In this document: positions 41,762-53,471 of the stretch, in pieces | How positions within the stretch are numbered: position 1 is the first letter of the stretch | How the letters are laid out: each line of letters opens with the position of its first letter | Assembly: GCA_030374805.1 (NCBI GenBank) | Contig: JARGSG010000125.1 | Location: 1 to 64,000, forward strand | Length of the DNA stretch: 64,000 nt | DNA from: Gracilaria gracilis | Lineage: Eukaryota > Rhodophyta > Florideophyceae > Gracilariales > Gracilariaceae | Direction of reading: 5' to 3' | The notes under the pieces: generated by a model | The model's input: only the letters and a program-made list of their open reading frames with translations | Told to the model about the DNA's origin: nothing | Databases searched by the model: none | Position numbers and translations under genes: made by a program

Positions 41762-44700
41762 ATGGCTGCCGCAACCACATCTAGGTCTAAGTCACTGTCA
41801 CCGGCACCTCCGACATCCGACATGAAGGTTGGAAAAATGTTCGGCTCTGAGGATGAGCTTCTCACCGCGTGTCTCGCCATCCGTGATCTTTTGCTATGCG
41901 TCGACGATGCGAGAGGAAGACGAAGCTAGGAAAGTGGGACACAGCGAATTCGTTCAATATATCATCAAGAATCGCACTATCCTAGACGTTGCCAAGAAGT
42001 ACTTCTCTATCCTTCTCGGACCCACTCACCCGTCATACAGCGACGATGAGCTCAAGGCTGTGTTCGGGAAGGGTTAGTACCGTCAGCTGTATCTGTCGAC
42101 GAAGTTGCTTGACATCATGGACGGAGACAGAGACAGGCGTGTGAGGGATTTTTGGAATGCTTATACCAGAGTGGACTTTCAAGGAATACCGAAGAATGCG
42201 ACGTTAACCGAATTCTTCAAGTCCATGAGTATAGCTCCCAGGCGTGTAGGCCGGATAGTTCTCCCTTTCGGTACGAGCATCGCTACACATTTCCAGATAG
42301 TTCTCTTTCTTTCCCTTATTCAAAAATTATCTATGGAAAAGCGCCTTCGGGGCCATAAGAGGCATAAGGGGGAGAAGGGATATTCCACCCCTTTTGGGAA
42401 TGTGCAAATATCGCAGAATCTCCAAGCTCAGCGTGCGGGTTTTGGTGTGCAGTGGTAACAAAGGCCTGGGATTGTTCCTCCGAATTTCTGGGATTCCCTA
42501 GCGCGGAGGTCATGGTCCTCCCTTTCCTACTGCTCGTGTACGATGACATGCAGTTTAAACCCACTGAAACGCGTTCCGAGGGGTTCCTGCACAAGGACAA
42601 CGACCATCGCTTGCTACCGAGCGACACGCAAACTCTTCGGGAAGACGAGTTCCAACCGTGTGAATGGAATGATCCAGAGGACATTGATGTGGCACTCCGA
42701 ACGCTTGCGAAGGAGTTCATTTCTGATCTGAACAAGGTTGTTTTGAACGAGCAGCTTTACACAATATCAGAACCTGGACGATGAGCCGTTCTAAAGACGT
42801 TTCACAGGGACCCGTCAAGAGCGTTTGCTCAGAGATTTGATTGTTTCTCTAACTCGCTTATGTCCTCCATCTTGGAGACAATAAGCCCTTTGAAAATCAA
42901 AGAAACACTCAGGGTCCCTGATATACCTCTCACGCCGATATCAAAACCGGAGCCTGCCATCGAAAATCATGACGATGACGATGAACAGGTGGAAAGGGGG
43001 AATCCTTCGGAGGGGAAACAAGGAGAGGATGGGGATGGTGGAAGTGGAATGGATGTAGTGGGTGAGAGTGGGAATGAAGATGTTGGTGAACAGTCGTCCG
43101 ACGCTGACATACAGCCTCCTCCTGCCATTTCCTCGTTGGACGATAAAATGGCATTCCAACGTTGTGAACTGGAGACGAAGAAATACTTTCGAATGTATAA
43201 TGGCGGGTTCGAGGCTATGGTGGAAACGGACGAGACTCTGCGAAACAACGGAGTCTCTCCATTCGGGAAAGTTGAACTGGTTCTTATGGACCCACTATAC
43301 AACATAAGGGCCGATAAGAACCGGGAGAACAGTTGGTACGATATGCTGAGCGTTGAGAATAGGAAGAAGGCGGCAAAGCTCATATCAAGGCTGCTACGTC
43401 CGGGGGGTCATTTCGTTATCTTCTGTGCATTGAAACAGGTGAACCAGTGAAGGAAGGTGCTTTCCCTTATTGGAGCAAAGGACGAGCAAGAGGTTCCGAG
43501 GCGATCGTTTGTTGTGGACCAGGTCCCAATTCATTTTATACGGTCGCAAGGCAACCCCATGCGAAACCCGGAACGCAGGTTCTGCTCCTTGTTCTCTGCC
43601 ATGGAGTATGCAATACATGGTGTCTGAAGTGGCCTCGCTTATGCACAGCAGCATGCGATGGTGACCTATGAGAACTTCAACTACGTGCATTCGAGGTATC
43701 CAGGGTATCACAGTGTTATTGACCAGGTACCGCCCATGTCCAATGGGGAGACTCTTCAATGGAAAAGAAAGACGGAGGGTGGGGGCACATGTTGCAAAAG
43801 GTGAGGTCGAAACAAAAACCTCGCGCGTTGTTGAAGGAGCTGATCAGCAGATTTTCGAAGCCAGGTGGTACAGTGGTGGACTTGTTCGCGGGAACTTAGT
43901 CGACTGCCATGGAATGCATGGAGTTACATTTTAATCGGAAGTTTATTGATTGTGAGCTGGACCCTGACAGTTTTGCGCATGCTAGGCACGCGGCAATTGT
44001 TCAGTTTGCGATGTGCATGCGCGATAATGAGATGGACATTCAAATTACGCAGGAGGTCCGAAACTCTGTGAATCGCGTGATGGACTTATTTCCCAAGTGG
44101 AACGCTCGTACTTCACGATCATGGAAGGCTCCTTCCGGCTTCCCACAGTATCAGAAGTTCCCACCGTATATTGTAGACTTCCTGGCATCGATGTGGCAGG
44201 AGGAGGCCATGGCCATGGCTATGATCGGCAGGCGCAAAGCGCTGCATGAGTGGCCGAAAACGTTGCAAGGGAAGATGGGTCTCCTGGATTGGAACGCGAT
44301 GTTGGCACTGGAGGCCACTATGTGTGGTTGTCGTATTGGGAAGTCGTCGATTCGTCACCATGACGCAGGAGTGGGAGTGTTTACCACGCGCCGTTTCATG
44401 AAGAACGGAGAGATATGTTTCTTTTACGGAACTCTAGTGTACCATGACTTAACGAAGAGAAAGGAGGTACACAAGAAGTATGGGGAAGGGTTGTTGGGAG
44501 CCACCGCCGCACGTTTTCGAACTTATGCGATGAAGGTTAGCCTGCGATGCGAGGTATTTTGGAAACTCCCGGAAAGGAGACGAGAAGTACCTACAATCCC
44601 TGTATGGATTGTTCCCGCTCCATTTTCGTTAGGTGGAACAATTAACGACCCAAAATACATGGAAGGGGATAAAGATAGAGATGCAGTGGAGGATGGCTTG

Positions 44701-44859
44701 AAGCAGCAACGGACTGCCAATGTGGCGGTGATTCGAAACCCAGGAACTGGGCGAACTCCACTTCAATTAAGAGAATACCGAATGCTTGCCGTCCGGGCAC
44801 TTCGGGTTGTAGAAGTGGGAGAAGAGTTGTTTGCAGATTATGGAATGCAGTACGCATGA
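41762..44859 (+). pseudogene. Gene B: DNA amino-methyltransferase fused to SET domain
   Basis: The start is at MAAATTSRSKSLSPAPP. An unassigned N-terminal region is followed by an acidic linker and then methyltransferase motif IV as DPLYN at 43289 (FGKVELVLMDPLYNIR; DPPY-type, N6-adenine or N4-cytosine). After a target-recognition-size gap comes the AdoMet-binding motif at 43861-43896 (SKPGGTVVDLFAGT). Motif IV before motif I is the beta-class order. The last long frame (43909-44859) ends in a SET domain: GVGVFTTRRFMKNGEICFFY from 44368 and a terminal GEELFADYGMQYA. The usual NHSC motif is not evident. The protein would modify DNA bases and protein lysines. The region carries roughly seven to nine frame breaks, so this copy is dead unless some are introns. 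Confidence 0.68.
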
Positions 44860-45381
44860 GGTACGTCTTCGAATCCTATAGTACTCGACTAGAGCTCAAT
44901 TGATTTATGACTTATAGAACCGAAAGATGTACCGTAGTATGTGTAAAATCTAATTGTGTACATTTTATTACGCTTTCTCTCTAACTCTCGTGTTCCACAG
45001 GGGAGGACGAGAACTCCCCCAAGTGAGTGGGTGTCGTCACTTTTAACATCCAGTGACGTGAACAAAATGGGGATAGGATTCGGGGGAGTGGGTTGAAGTT
45101 CAAGTACATAGAATTGAAGATACAGAGTACATGTGATATCATGTGAAAGTGTAACAGTTTCTGGCAGTGAGGTTTTGTAAAGGAAGGGAAATTTCAGTGC
45201 CAATTTTCGGAAAGTGATTCCGAAAAGTACTGAAACCGTGCGATATTTCTACCACACGTCGAGTGGAGGTGTGCGTTTCACGGGGGACCTGCGATCACGT
45301 CGAGCAGCGAACTCGTCTTGCGGCGAGCGGCGACAGCATCTAGAGCACACCGCCGGGCGCATCGTCGTCGTCCGATTCCAT
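44860..45381. other. No gene; spacer between genes B and C
   Basis: Nothing recognisable except an A/T-rich part at 44920-44980. It would hold the 3' end of B and the promoter of C. Confidence 0.4.
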
Positions 45382-48037
45382 ATGGGGAAACGTAAAACGA
45401 GAAGTGCGAATGCGAATGCGGAGGATGTAAGCGAGCGCGCGTCGAAAGGGTGAACGCGTGCAGAGGTGGTAGTTCGGGGTCGCGAGGATGGCTTGAGTAG
45501 TACTACGCGTGCGCCTCGAATCGGCGATGTGGGAAATGGCGAGGGCGGTATTGGGCGTAGTGCGCGCGCTCCTCGAAGTGGATTACGTGGGAAAGGTAGG
45601 AAGAACACGGGGAGACGTGATCGAGGCTGACCTTTGGAGTGAACCGAGAGAACCGAGCGAACGGTAAGTGCTTTGGTAACAGAAGCTACTCCGCTTCCAC
45701 ATGAGATGGTAAATGGAGGAGGGGAAAGCAGGGGAGGGATGGGAGGAAGGCAGGGGTATGATGCGCGGCGCGGTAGGAATAGAGGTGGACGGCGAAGAGG
45801 CGATGACTCCACGCAAGTTGTAGAAAAAGGCGAGTGTGGAGATGTCATAGAAAAGGGGAGGGAGTGTTGCAGTTGGGAGGAGGGAAGAACGATAGCAAGA
45901 AGTACTAGTGGGATAGTTAACCGTGGTATTCGAGGGAAGGAGGGAGAGAGAGTGGCTGGGGTTGGCGTTCGGGAGGGGAGGGGTGGCGAATGAGAAGTAA
46001 GTGGAGGCGCTCAGGAGGCACGGAACTAGGGAATGGAGGTTGTGGTTGATGTTAGGAGGAATCGAATAGTGGGAAGAGAAAGAACTGGTAGACCGCGACA
46101 TACTGCGATGCGAGAGGAAAAGGAAGTGGGGGGGTATGAGGCATATGAGGGAGCATCGAAACGCAGAGGACAGTGGGAGGCGAATTGGGCGTGTGGGCGA
46201 TGGAATGGGGAGCCACGCCAATAAGGAGAGGATGGAATGGCTCCGAGACAATTTGCCCCGGAGAGTTGTAGGACGTCGCAGTGGTGAATCAGTGATTGAA
46301 AATGTGAGAGACAATATACCAGTGGATGGGAGGGTATTCGAAGGAGAAGATGTCGTTGTCCGAAACAGGCATAGAACTGGAGGGACCTTGGTAGAAACCG
46401 CGGTAAGAACGCCTGAAGGAATACGTGTGAGGCATAATACAGTTCGGATTGAGGACGATGTGCATGAAGCAGGATTCGACGATTCTGGGGATCGTGGAGA
46501 GCGGAACGGAGCAAGGGAAATGAGAACTACAGGAATAGCAGAAGATGAAGAGAACTTACTCGTGTTGCCAAGGTCTGCACGGGTTTAGAGGGTGAATTCG
46601 TTGAAAGGGAAGCTGGAAAATATGAAGTAGGATCACTATACAATGATGGTGAGTTTGAAGCTCACGCAGAAAGAATTGGAATGGGTGAGGAAGGGGGTGA
46701 AGCAGCAAAATGTGTTGATTGACATTTTAAGGGAGGCTGTGAAGGGTAGGAAGCGAAGGGGGTGTGAGAAGGAAGTGAAGGGGCGTCGAAAGCATGATAT
46801 AGAGGTGCCAGAAGGTTTTTACGGATTGGAAAGGGCTGTATATGATAAGATTCTCCACTATGCGAAGTTGGAGGCGTCAGAACTCTGTTTCGACATGGAG
46901 AACGTTGGCAGGAGCTGGAGGAACAGGAGTGAGACGGTGGGAGAAAGTAGGGAGGGCAGCATATTTTTGGTTGGGGAGAAGGAGATGGTACCTCGGTGCC
47001 CGTATCAAGTGCCATATGAGATGAGGGCGTCTACGCCATCAACGGAGGGAGGAAGTGATGTGCTGTTGAAGTAGGTGGTGAGACGGAAATAATGGGAGAT
47101 AATTGGGAGACGATACGAGAAGCGGGAAGGAAACAGGAGTTTGTGGGTAATTTGAGTGCGGACAAGTGTCTGAGGCAGCGGATAAAGCAGATATCAAGCG
47201 ATGTGATTGGGGTGCGGAAGCGGACAACTCGCGACAAGTTATTCTCCATCATTGGATATGATTTGATTGCGAAACGTGCAAAACCTGCTGAGGACACTGA
47301 GCTATGGGAAGAGCTAAAGCAGCAGATGGGGGTGCGCGCGAGAAGCTGATGGGAAGGGAGGAGGGCGGGGGAATGAGTTTTGTGCGTGGAGAACGAGGCG
47401 GTTCGATGACCTTGCGTATTCCGGGTCTCGTGCGGTTGGGCCACCATGGGAGGTTGATGATGAAGATATGTACTTCAAGAATGGGATGGCGGTAGCAGTG
47501 TTGGAGGAGTATATGGGATACGCAGTGGAGAGGCAAAGTTACTGTGAGCGGCAGTACGTGGATGGGACAGTGATACACCTTGCGAGACTTGACGCCTGGA
47601 TTGCCTGTGTGGTGAAAACTATGAACGAGGTTGTGGGACGTGGAGGGCAAAGACAGATTTTGTTCTCTATTTTGTATGGGAATTATCCACCTGGGGCTGT
47701 TGAAGGAATACTGCGGGTAGCCTGACAATCGCTACAGGAGGAGCATGCCAAGTAGTTTGAGAACGATGGGTTTGTGGATGGAAATCCGAGGTGTGTGTTG
47801 GGAAACTCTGGGAGAACTGCGACAGTTGGGCTGTGGGTACCATCGAGGGAGAAGATATACCTAGCTGTGAGGGAGGACTGTTTTATGGCAAAACTAACAC
47901 GGAGACTAGGTGCAGTTCTTGATTGCTACATAGCGGCCCGTCGACCGGAGAACGCGAGTTTCGGGCGGTTGGTGGCACACCAGGCGGAACGCAGGGAAGG
48001 GACAGGGGTTGATGGTAGGAAGGAGGCGGGCTACTAA
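45382..48037 (+). pseudogene. Gene C: basic Arg/Gly-rich protein, broken, unknown
   Basis: Plus-strand frames read in succession from MGKRKTRSANANAEDVSERA. An Arg/Gly-rich N-terminal part (45400-46030) is followed by a charged part (46136-46588). A helical part comes next (46643-47074: LTQKELEWVRKGVKQQNVLI and VPEGFYGLERAVYDKILHYA), then 47092-47349 (CLRQRIKQISSDVIGVRKR), 47468-47725 (VAVLEEYMGYAVERQSYCER) and 47774-48037. I see five or more breaks. No catalytic motif was recognised. Its size, basic N-terminus and convergent placement beside the transposase suggest a DNA-binding accessory protein, as many CACTA-type elements carry. That is inference. Confidence 0.45.
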
Positions 48038-48196
48038 GGGTAGGAGGAGGTGCAGTGAGGGGGGAAGGGGGGGAGGTATGTGTGGGATGGGAAGGTGATG
48101 CTTCTCCTTTCTCATGTCATGCGTATATTCACTCCTTCCAATTGAGAGGAAGCGGGTTGAAATTTTTATGAAGCTGAAGCTAACAGGGAGTAGAGG

Positions 48197-51100
48197 CTAC
48201 GTGTTGGATGGGAAATAAGGCTTGGCGGTGAGGTCTCGATAGAACCGATTGAGATAGAATCGGTAAAAGCGCCAGTGTAGACGAGAAGTGAAGGGAGGAG
48301 CGGGGTAGTTCTGGCGGAGAACATGAACGGAGCCGAGGATGAAGGAAGAGAGGATGAGTTCATACCAATGGGAAACGTTATCGGAAGCGAAGTGGGTAGA
48401 GATGGGGACTGGGTGGATGGTGTGGTTACGTTCGTTGTCTGTTGCACATCGGAGGCAAACGCAGTTGAGAGTGAGATCGACGTCATCGCTGGGTGGGACG
48501 AGTTCCATGAACTGGACGAAAACGATCTCCTTGGGAGAACAAGTTGAAAAAGGAAGGGCGAAACGAAGAAGGGAGATGAGTTTGCAGACCCAGACGATGG
48601 ATGTAGAGGGGGGAGGTGGAGCCGGCGACGAGAGCGTGGGAGAAACTTTGGGGACTTGGATGGACCGAAGGAGGGGGTGGCAAAAATTCGTTGAATGATG
48701 GGGACAGAAGGATCCTGGAGGGTGAGCTCGTTTCGTTCTGTGATGTAGTTGTCGAATGTTGGGATGTAATCGTCGACGACGTAAGCGAAGTTGACTATGG
48801 TGAGTCGAGCCTGAAGGAGGGCTGGGGAGTTGTCAGTGAGTTGTAGGACTTCGAGAGAGAGGGTGATGAAGGATGGGAGGGGGTCTCTTCCGAATTGTGC
48901 AAGAATGGATAGGGTATCGGAGGGGAAGAGGTCTTGAAGAGATTTGTGAGGGAGGTGAAAATTGGAACGAATGAATTTGTGGGCAGTGATTAGGTCAGCA
49001 AAGAAGATTGGTTTGCCCTAACGGACGAAACCGGGTTCTCGGGATTGGAGAGGGGAAGCGAGGCCAGGGGAGGAGGAGGTTATGGAAGGGTTTGTGGAGA
49101 CGGGATTCCAGTCCTTGATGGAGTTGGAGCGGTGGATGGCACGAATGGTTTCTTGATGTGCACTGGACCTGAGCTTTGAGGTTTTGGAGTAGTGGGACTT
49201 GAAAAGGGTGTGGGCATGCTCGAATATGGCGGCATCATTGAAGTGGAGGCCTCCGAAGTGGCGAATGTCCTCGATAATGTGGTCGAGGAGGTCGAACTTG
49301 ATGGTTTCGAGGCTGGAAATGTGGTGGGGGCCGAGAACGAGTACGGCTGTGCGCTTGAAGGAGCGGATTTGGTTGTGGAGGTCGGTGAGGCGGGCATTGG
49401 TCCATTCGGTGAAGGTGTTGTATCGCATGGAGGCGCGGAGAAGGTCTGAGTACTTGGAAAAGACGGAGGTGATGGGAGCTGAATCGACTTCGTCACAGCA
49501 TCGGTCGAAGAAGGCGCCGATGAAAAGGAAGACCATGTAGAGTGCGCGGTAGTCTTTTGCTTCGAGCATACCACGCAAGCCGTCGGTAGTGAAGAAACCG
49601 TTGAGAGTTTGACCGTTGTCGGAAGTGGAGAAGTCGATGTGGAGTCCGTTTACGGGGGAGTGCTTTTCGATGGCGGAGAGGATGGTGTTTGAATGTTTGA
49701 GGATGGAAGTGCGGACGGAGTTGAAGGGGCGACGGGACTTGGAGGAACGGGGGGTGATGAAGAGTGCTTCTGAGTGGAGTCTCTCGATGGCGGCGAGCCT
49801 GATGAGCTTGGAGACGCCGTGGTAGAAGTTGTGGAGTGGTTCGAAGGTGAAGATGTTGTAAGGGGAGAGGAGTGGGGTGATGTTGAAAAGAGGGTAAGAC
49901 TCGAAGAGGGAGGACTACTTTGCGAGGGAGAGGGAGTGGAGAGCTTCAAGGGCTTTTCCTTTGTGCTGCGGGAGATTCTGGGCTTACGAACGAAAATAGC
50001 GTCTTGTGATTGTTGGAGGAGAGTGGAGTGTGATTTGCATGAGAGGAGGGTCTGGTGCTGAGTTCGGGGGGAAGGGGATCGAATGTGTAGGGGGAGGTCT
50101 GTGCGGGATACGGTGCATCTATGACAAGGGTGTTTGGGGCGGGTTCCGTGGGAGATAGCGAGGATGTCATTTGCTTCGGGGATGTCAGCGCAGTAGCTGG
50201 AGATGATTGGGTGACAGTGGCGGAGAAAGCCATGGGAGTCATGGAAGGGGAAGTCGTTGAGATTGGAGGAGAGAAGGGGGCCGAGGAGGTTGGACATGGC
50301 GAGCTAAATGAGTTCCATTTTGGTGTGGCGGGGGATGTGAGAGGAGGTTTGAGGGATGGAGTCGTGGTCTCGGGAGGGGTTGGTTGGGAGGAAGGAGGTT
50401 GGCAAGTATCCGAGAAGGGTGAGGTGTTCGGTGATGCACTTGCGACAGAAGGCAACGGAGAAGTTGAGAAGGGTGATGTGAAGGGGGTAGGAGGTGATGG
50501 AAGAGGATTTGAGGGTGATGGAGGACTTGTCCGAGTAGATTTGGACCAATCCGATGAAAGAGTCGATAATGGTAGAGTCGGGGGTGTGCCAGATGCAGGA
50601 GTCGTTGGAGGAGTGCATGATTGCGGCTTTGAGGGCGGGGAGTGCTTCTTTTCCGAGGGTGGAGGCCATGGGGTGGGCAAAAGTGGGGGAGCCGGAAGGG
50701 GTTATGTAGGAGACGGTGTGGAAGAAGGTGTTGTGGAAGTGTGCGAGGGCGAGTTGTTGTTTGAGGACCTGGATGGGGTCCTTTCGGAAGATGGTGGTGG
50801 AGAAGAGCTGCTGTGGGTCGGAGAGGGTGGTGGGAGCGAAGCCGATGTTGCTGACTCGGTGTTGGAAGAGGTCTGCTTGAAGTTTGAGACACTAAGTGGC
50901 GGAAGAGATGGCGTTGTGAAAGGCGGATTTGGAGAAGGCGGGGTCGTGGAGGAGGGATATGAGTTCGTCAGCCTTTCGGATGCCGAGGGAGGAGGCGATG
51001 GAAGAGATGTAGAGGACCATGCGTTCGAGGTGAGGGTTGTTGAGGAGGGGGAAGGAAGGGGGAGGAGGGGGAGTAGGGGAGGGGGGGAGGGGGAGATGGA

Positions 51101-51412
51101 GCCGACGGGGGTGGTGGCAATGTGGTAGGCGTCCTGGGTGTGGAGGGAGAGGGAAAGTTGCTGGTGGTGGTAGGAGTCGTCGTCTGCGATGGGGACGTTG
51201 TCGGAAGGGGGATTTGTGGGAGGGTGAGGGGTATGGAGGTGAGGGGTAGACTTGTGACGCTTGATGCGTGGAGGGAAGTGGGGGAGGCCTCCGCCTGGGG
51301 AGAGGAAATGCTTGTTTGGGTTGAGGCGATTGGGGCATCTCCTCTGGTGCCTTTGGATGGCGGGGATGGTGCGGGCGAAGAAGGAGCAGCCTTCAAAGCA
51401 GCAGTTGGGCAT
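48197..51412 (-). pseudogene. Gene D: Plavaka-like (CACTA superfamily) transposase, broken
   Basis: From Met 51412 the minus strand encodes a C2H2 finger (MPNCCFEGCSFFARTIPAIQ, RHQRRC), a Pro/Ser/Thr-rich linker and then a transposase body in several frames. These show SYCADIPEANDILAISHGTR with KHPCHRCTVSRTDLP near 50170, and RALYMVFLFIGAFFDRC with FDLLDHIIEDIRHFGGLHFN and IFEHAHTLFKSHYSKTS in 49578-49018. A C-terminal part ends at 48197 (VSHWYELILSSFILGSVHVL). An N-terminal C2H2 finger, a mid-protein CxxC and the late H-x-FG-x-L-x-EH region fit Plavaka-type transposases of fungi and protists. Length fits (about 1,070 codons). At least six frame changes make it inactive. Confidence 0.65.
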
Positions 51413-51425
51413 GGCGGGGAAGGTT

Positions 51426-51458
51426 GGGGGGGGTGGGGGGGGGGGGGGGGGGGGGGGG
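51426..51458 (+). repeat. Poly-G tract (~32 bp)
   Basis: A nearly pure G run lies just upstream of the gene D start, corresponding to a poly-proline stretch if D began at 51514. It could form a G-quadruplex. Its exact length is uncertain in any assembly. Confidence 0.8.
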
Positions 51459-51584
51459 TTGAAGAGGATTGGGGGTACGTAGCGGGGAGAGTAACATGAA
51501 CGCTTTTCGCCCACGTATACATGAACGTAGGGGACACTAACACACTTAAATTGTGCTGCGAAACTACCATAAACGAAAGATGTA

Positions 51585-51775
51585 TGCTAGTTTCCCTTCC
51601 ATCCAAACTAGCAAAGATGGAAACAATTTGGAATAATTCTTTCGAGAAAAACTAGCACAAGTGAAAAGGTGGAAATTTTTTCGGAAATTAGCACTTCCAA
51701 ATTTGGGTAAATTCATCGGTTTTTCGTTCGTTTTAATTTGGTCATTTTTGACCGCCAAACTAGCATTCCGATAAC
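51585..51775. repeat. AAACTAGCA motif repeats outside gene D
   Basis: AAACTAGCA or its reverse complement occurs near 51586, 51606, 51645 and 51759, with a degenerate AAATTAGCA near 51686, in an A/T-rich stretch upstream of gene D. A CACTA sequence occurs at 51535. These may be subterminal motifs of the Plavaka-like element. No matching set was found at the other side. Confidence 0.5.
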
Positions 51776-51849
51776 ACCGACGTCCTCTTATATCGTCACA
51801 GGTCAAAAGGAATACCGTTTTGAGGTTGAGACATGCTCTCAAGTATGCT

Positions 51850-52570
51850 TAGAGCAAGCTCACAGCCTCCCAGAAACTGTACAAGAAGGACTTTGACCGA
51901 AAGGTAACCCAAGTGGCGACGGCTACGCCGGGTCAATATGTCTTTATTGACCACCCTCGGAAGAGAGCTAAACCACGACCGGGTGATGAAGCCGATGATG
52001 AAGCTATTGATAGGGATATCAATTCTAAGCTTCTTCCGAAATCATCGGAACCTTTCAAGGTAGTTCGATCGACCCATCACACGGTGACGGTGAACCAAGA
52101 TGGTATAGAGAACACGATCTCTATTGACCGAGTCACGGTCACACCTCGAACGGTTCAAACCAGAAAGGGGCGCGGAGAATCAGCGCGTGACCCACAAGCG
52201 GTTGCTCTGAGAAATCAGCCCCGGGAAGACGAAATACCCATCGAGGTTAATGATGCGCCACCCTGTCGACCCGGACTACGTACGACCCGAGGGGATTACA
52301 ATTGCTCCTTCACAGGAAGCACCTTCCCCTAGTGGTACTGACGCTAATCTAAACCAAAGTAGTGACGGAATACCGTTTCAGGTTGCTAATAAGTTCCCGG
52401 TGGAACACCTGGTAGGTCACCGCCGTACCCCAGAAGGTCTGAAATACACCATACTTTGGTATGGATGGGTCGCCGACGGTGATACTGCAGAGCCGCCCTC
52501 AGCCATATCAGAACACTTCAGGGAAGGCTGTTGGAACTGCAAGGGAGAAGACATGCCGACTAATGGGTAA
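51850..52570 (+). mobile_element. Ty3/Gypsy fragment: integrase end and chromodomain
   Basis: Two overlapping plus-strand frames show the C-terminal part of a Ty3-type integrase (KLYKKDFDRKV, then TPGQYVFIDHPRKRAKPRPG and FKVVRSTHHTVTVNQDG). A chromodomain follows (FQVANKFPVEHLVGHRRTPE then LKYTILWYGWVADGDTAEPP). Chromodomains at this position mark chromoviruses and direct insertion to marked chromatin. The rest of the element is missing. It is a broken, old fragment. Confidence 0.75.
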
Positions 52571-53471
52571 ACCTTAAGAGGAAAAGCATTTTAATCAAGA
52601 GTACCATAGTGGTTTTGAATGTTTACCAGGAAGCTACACCCAGAAGGAAGCACTCCGCGAGAGTACGTACAGGGAACGAATAGCGCTAGAGACGTACGCG
52701 CCGTTGTACACGGGCCATGAACGCGCGCGCCACACGCGCGAACGCGCACGCGATACACGAGCGAACCCAAACGGTGGAAATATTCAAAAAATTGTACCTT
52801 TTTATTTGTGGAGATCTACGCGCGCTGCCCGTGGCGCGCCGTGCGGAGTAACTGATTCGGTTTACACTATTGTGTGTAGGGAGCGAGCAACGGCATGGTA
52901 AAACAATCGAAGTATTTTGACCGTGCCGCGCTCCCGAATTGGTCATTCTCAATCTGTGGAACCGCTTGGTTCTCGAGATACAGACCAAAACGGGGTTTCT
53001 GCGTTTACCCTACCATATGGAGGGGTAATTTACCGGTTAAATATTTTGATTCGCCTTGCAAGTAACCTCCGGGGTGAAACACCACACGTGCGCCCGTGCA
53101 TGATAAGAGGCCACGCAGAACCAGCCCGGTACACTGCTGGCCGCCACGCGCAAGCGCGTGGCACAACATCCCACCTGATGGGAAAGCGAACCCGCTCGCT
53201 GCGCCGCCATAGGCGAAGCGGCGTACCAACATGGTGAATCTATACTCCGAGCACTTCAGATGGAACGAATTTACCAACAAGGAATTACTCTTCACCCATC
53301 GTGGTACGCTGGTTTAAGGAGGGGGGGGGGGGGGGGCGGGTCTCGCGCTTCTTCCCACGCTTCAAAATGCACCTCTATGATAACTGGAACCTAACCTGCA
53401 AACGCGTAACTTTTAACTTTACTTAAAGAGTAACACAAACACCCACAGTGATGCAGAAGTACAGACAGGAA
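52571..53471. other. No gene; CpG-rich spacer with poly-G
   Basis: It contains a CGCG-rich stretch at 52695-52760 and a poly-G run at 53319-53340. Part of it may be the 3' end of the Ty3 fragment. Confidence 0.45.
53319..53340 (+). repeat. Poly-G tract (~20 bp)
   Basis: A G run interrupted once by C near its end. Confidence 0.85.

Noticed and set aside
45583-46314. Minus-strand 243-codon Ser/Pro-rich frame
   Set aside because: Antisense of the Arg/Gly-rich part of gene C; no recognisable domain.
50121-51128. Plus-strand 335-codon Gly/Val/Glu-rich frame
   Set aside because: Antisense shadow of the Pro/Ser-rich gene D; composition only.
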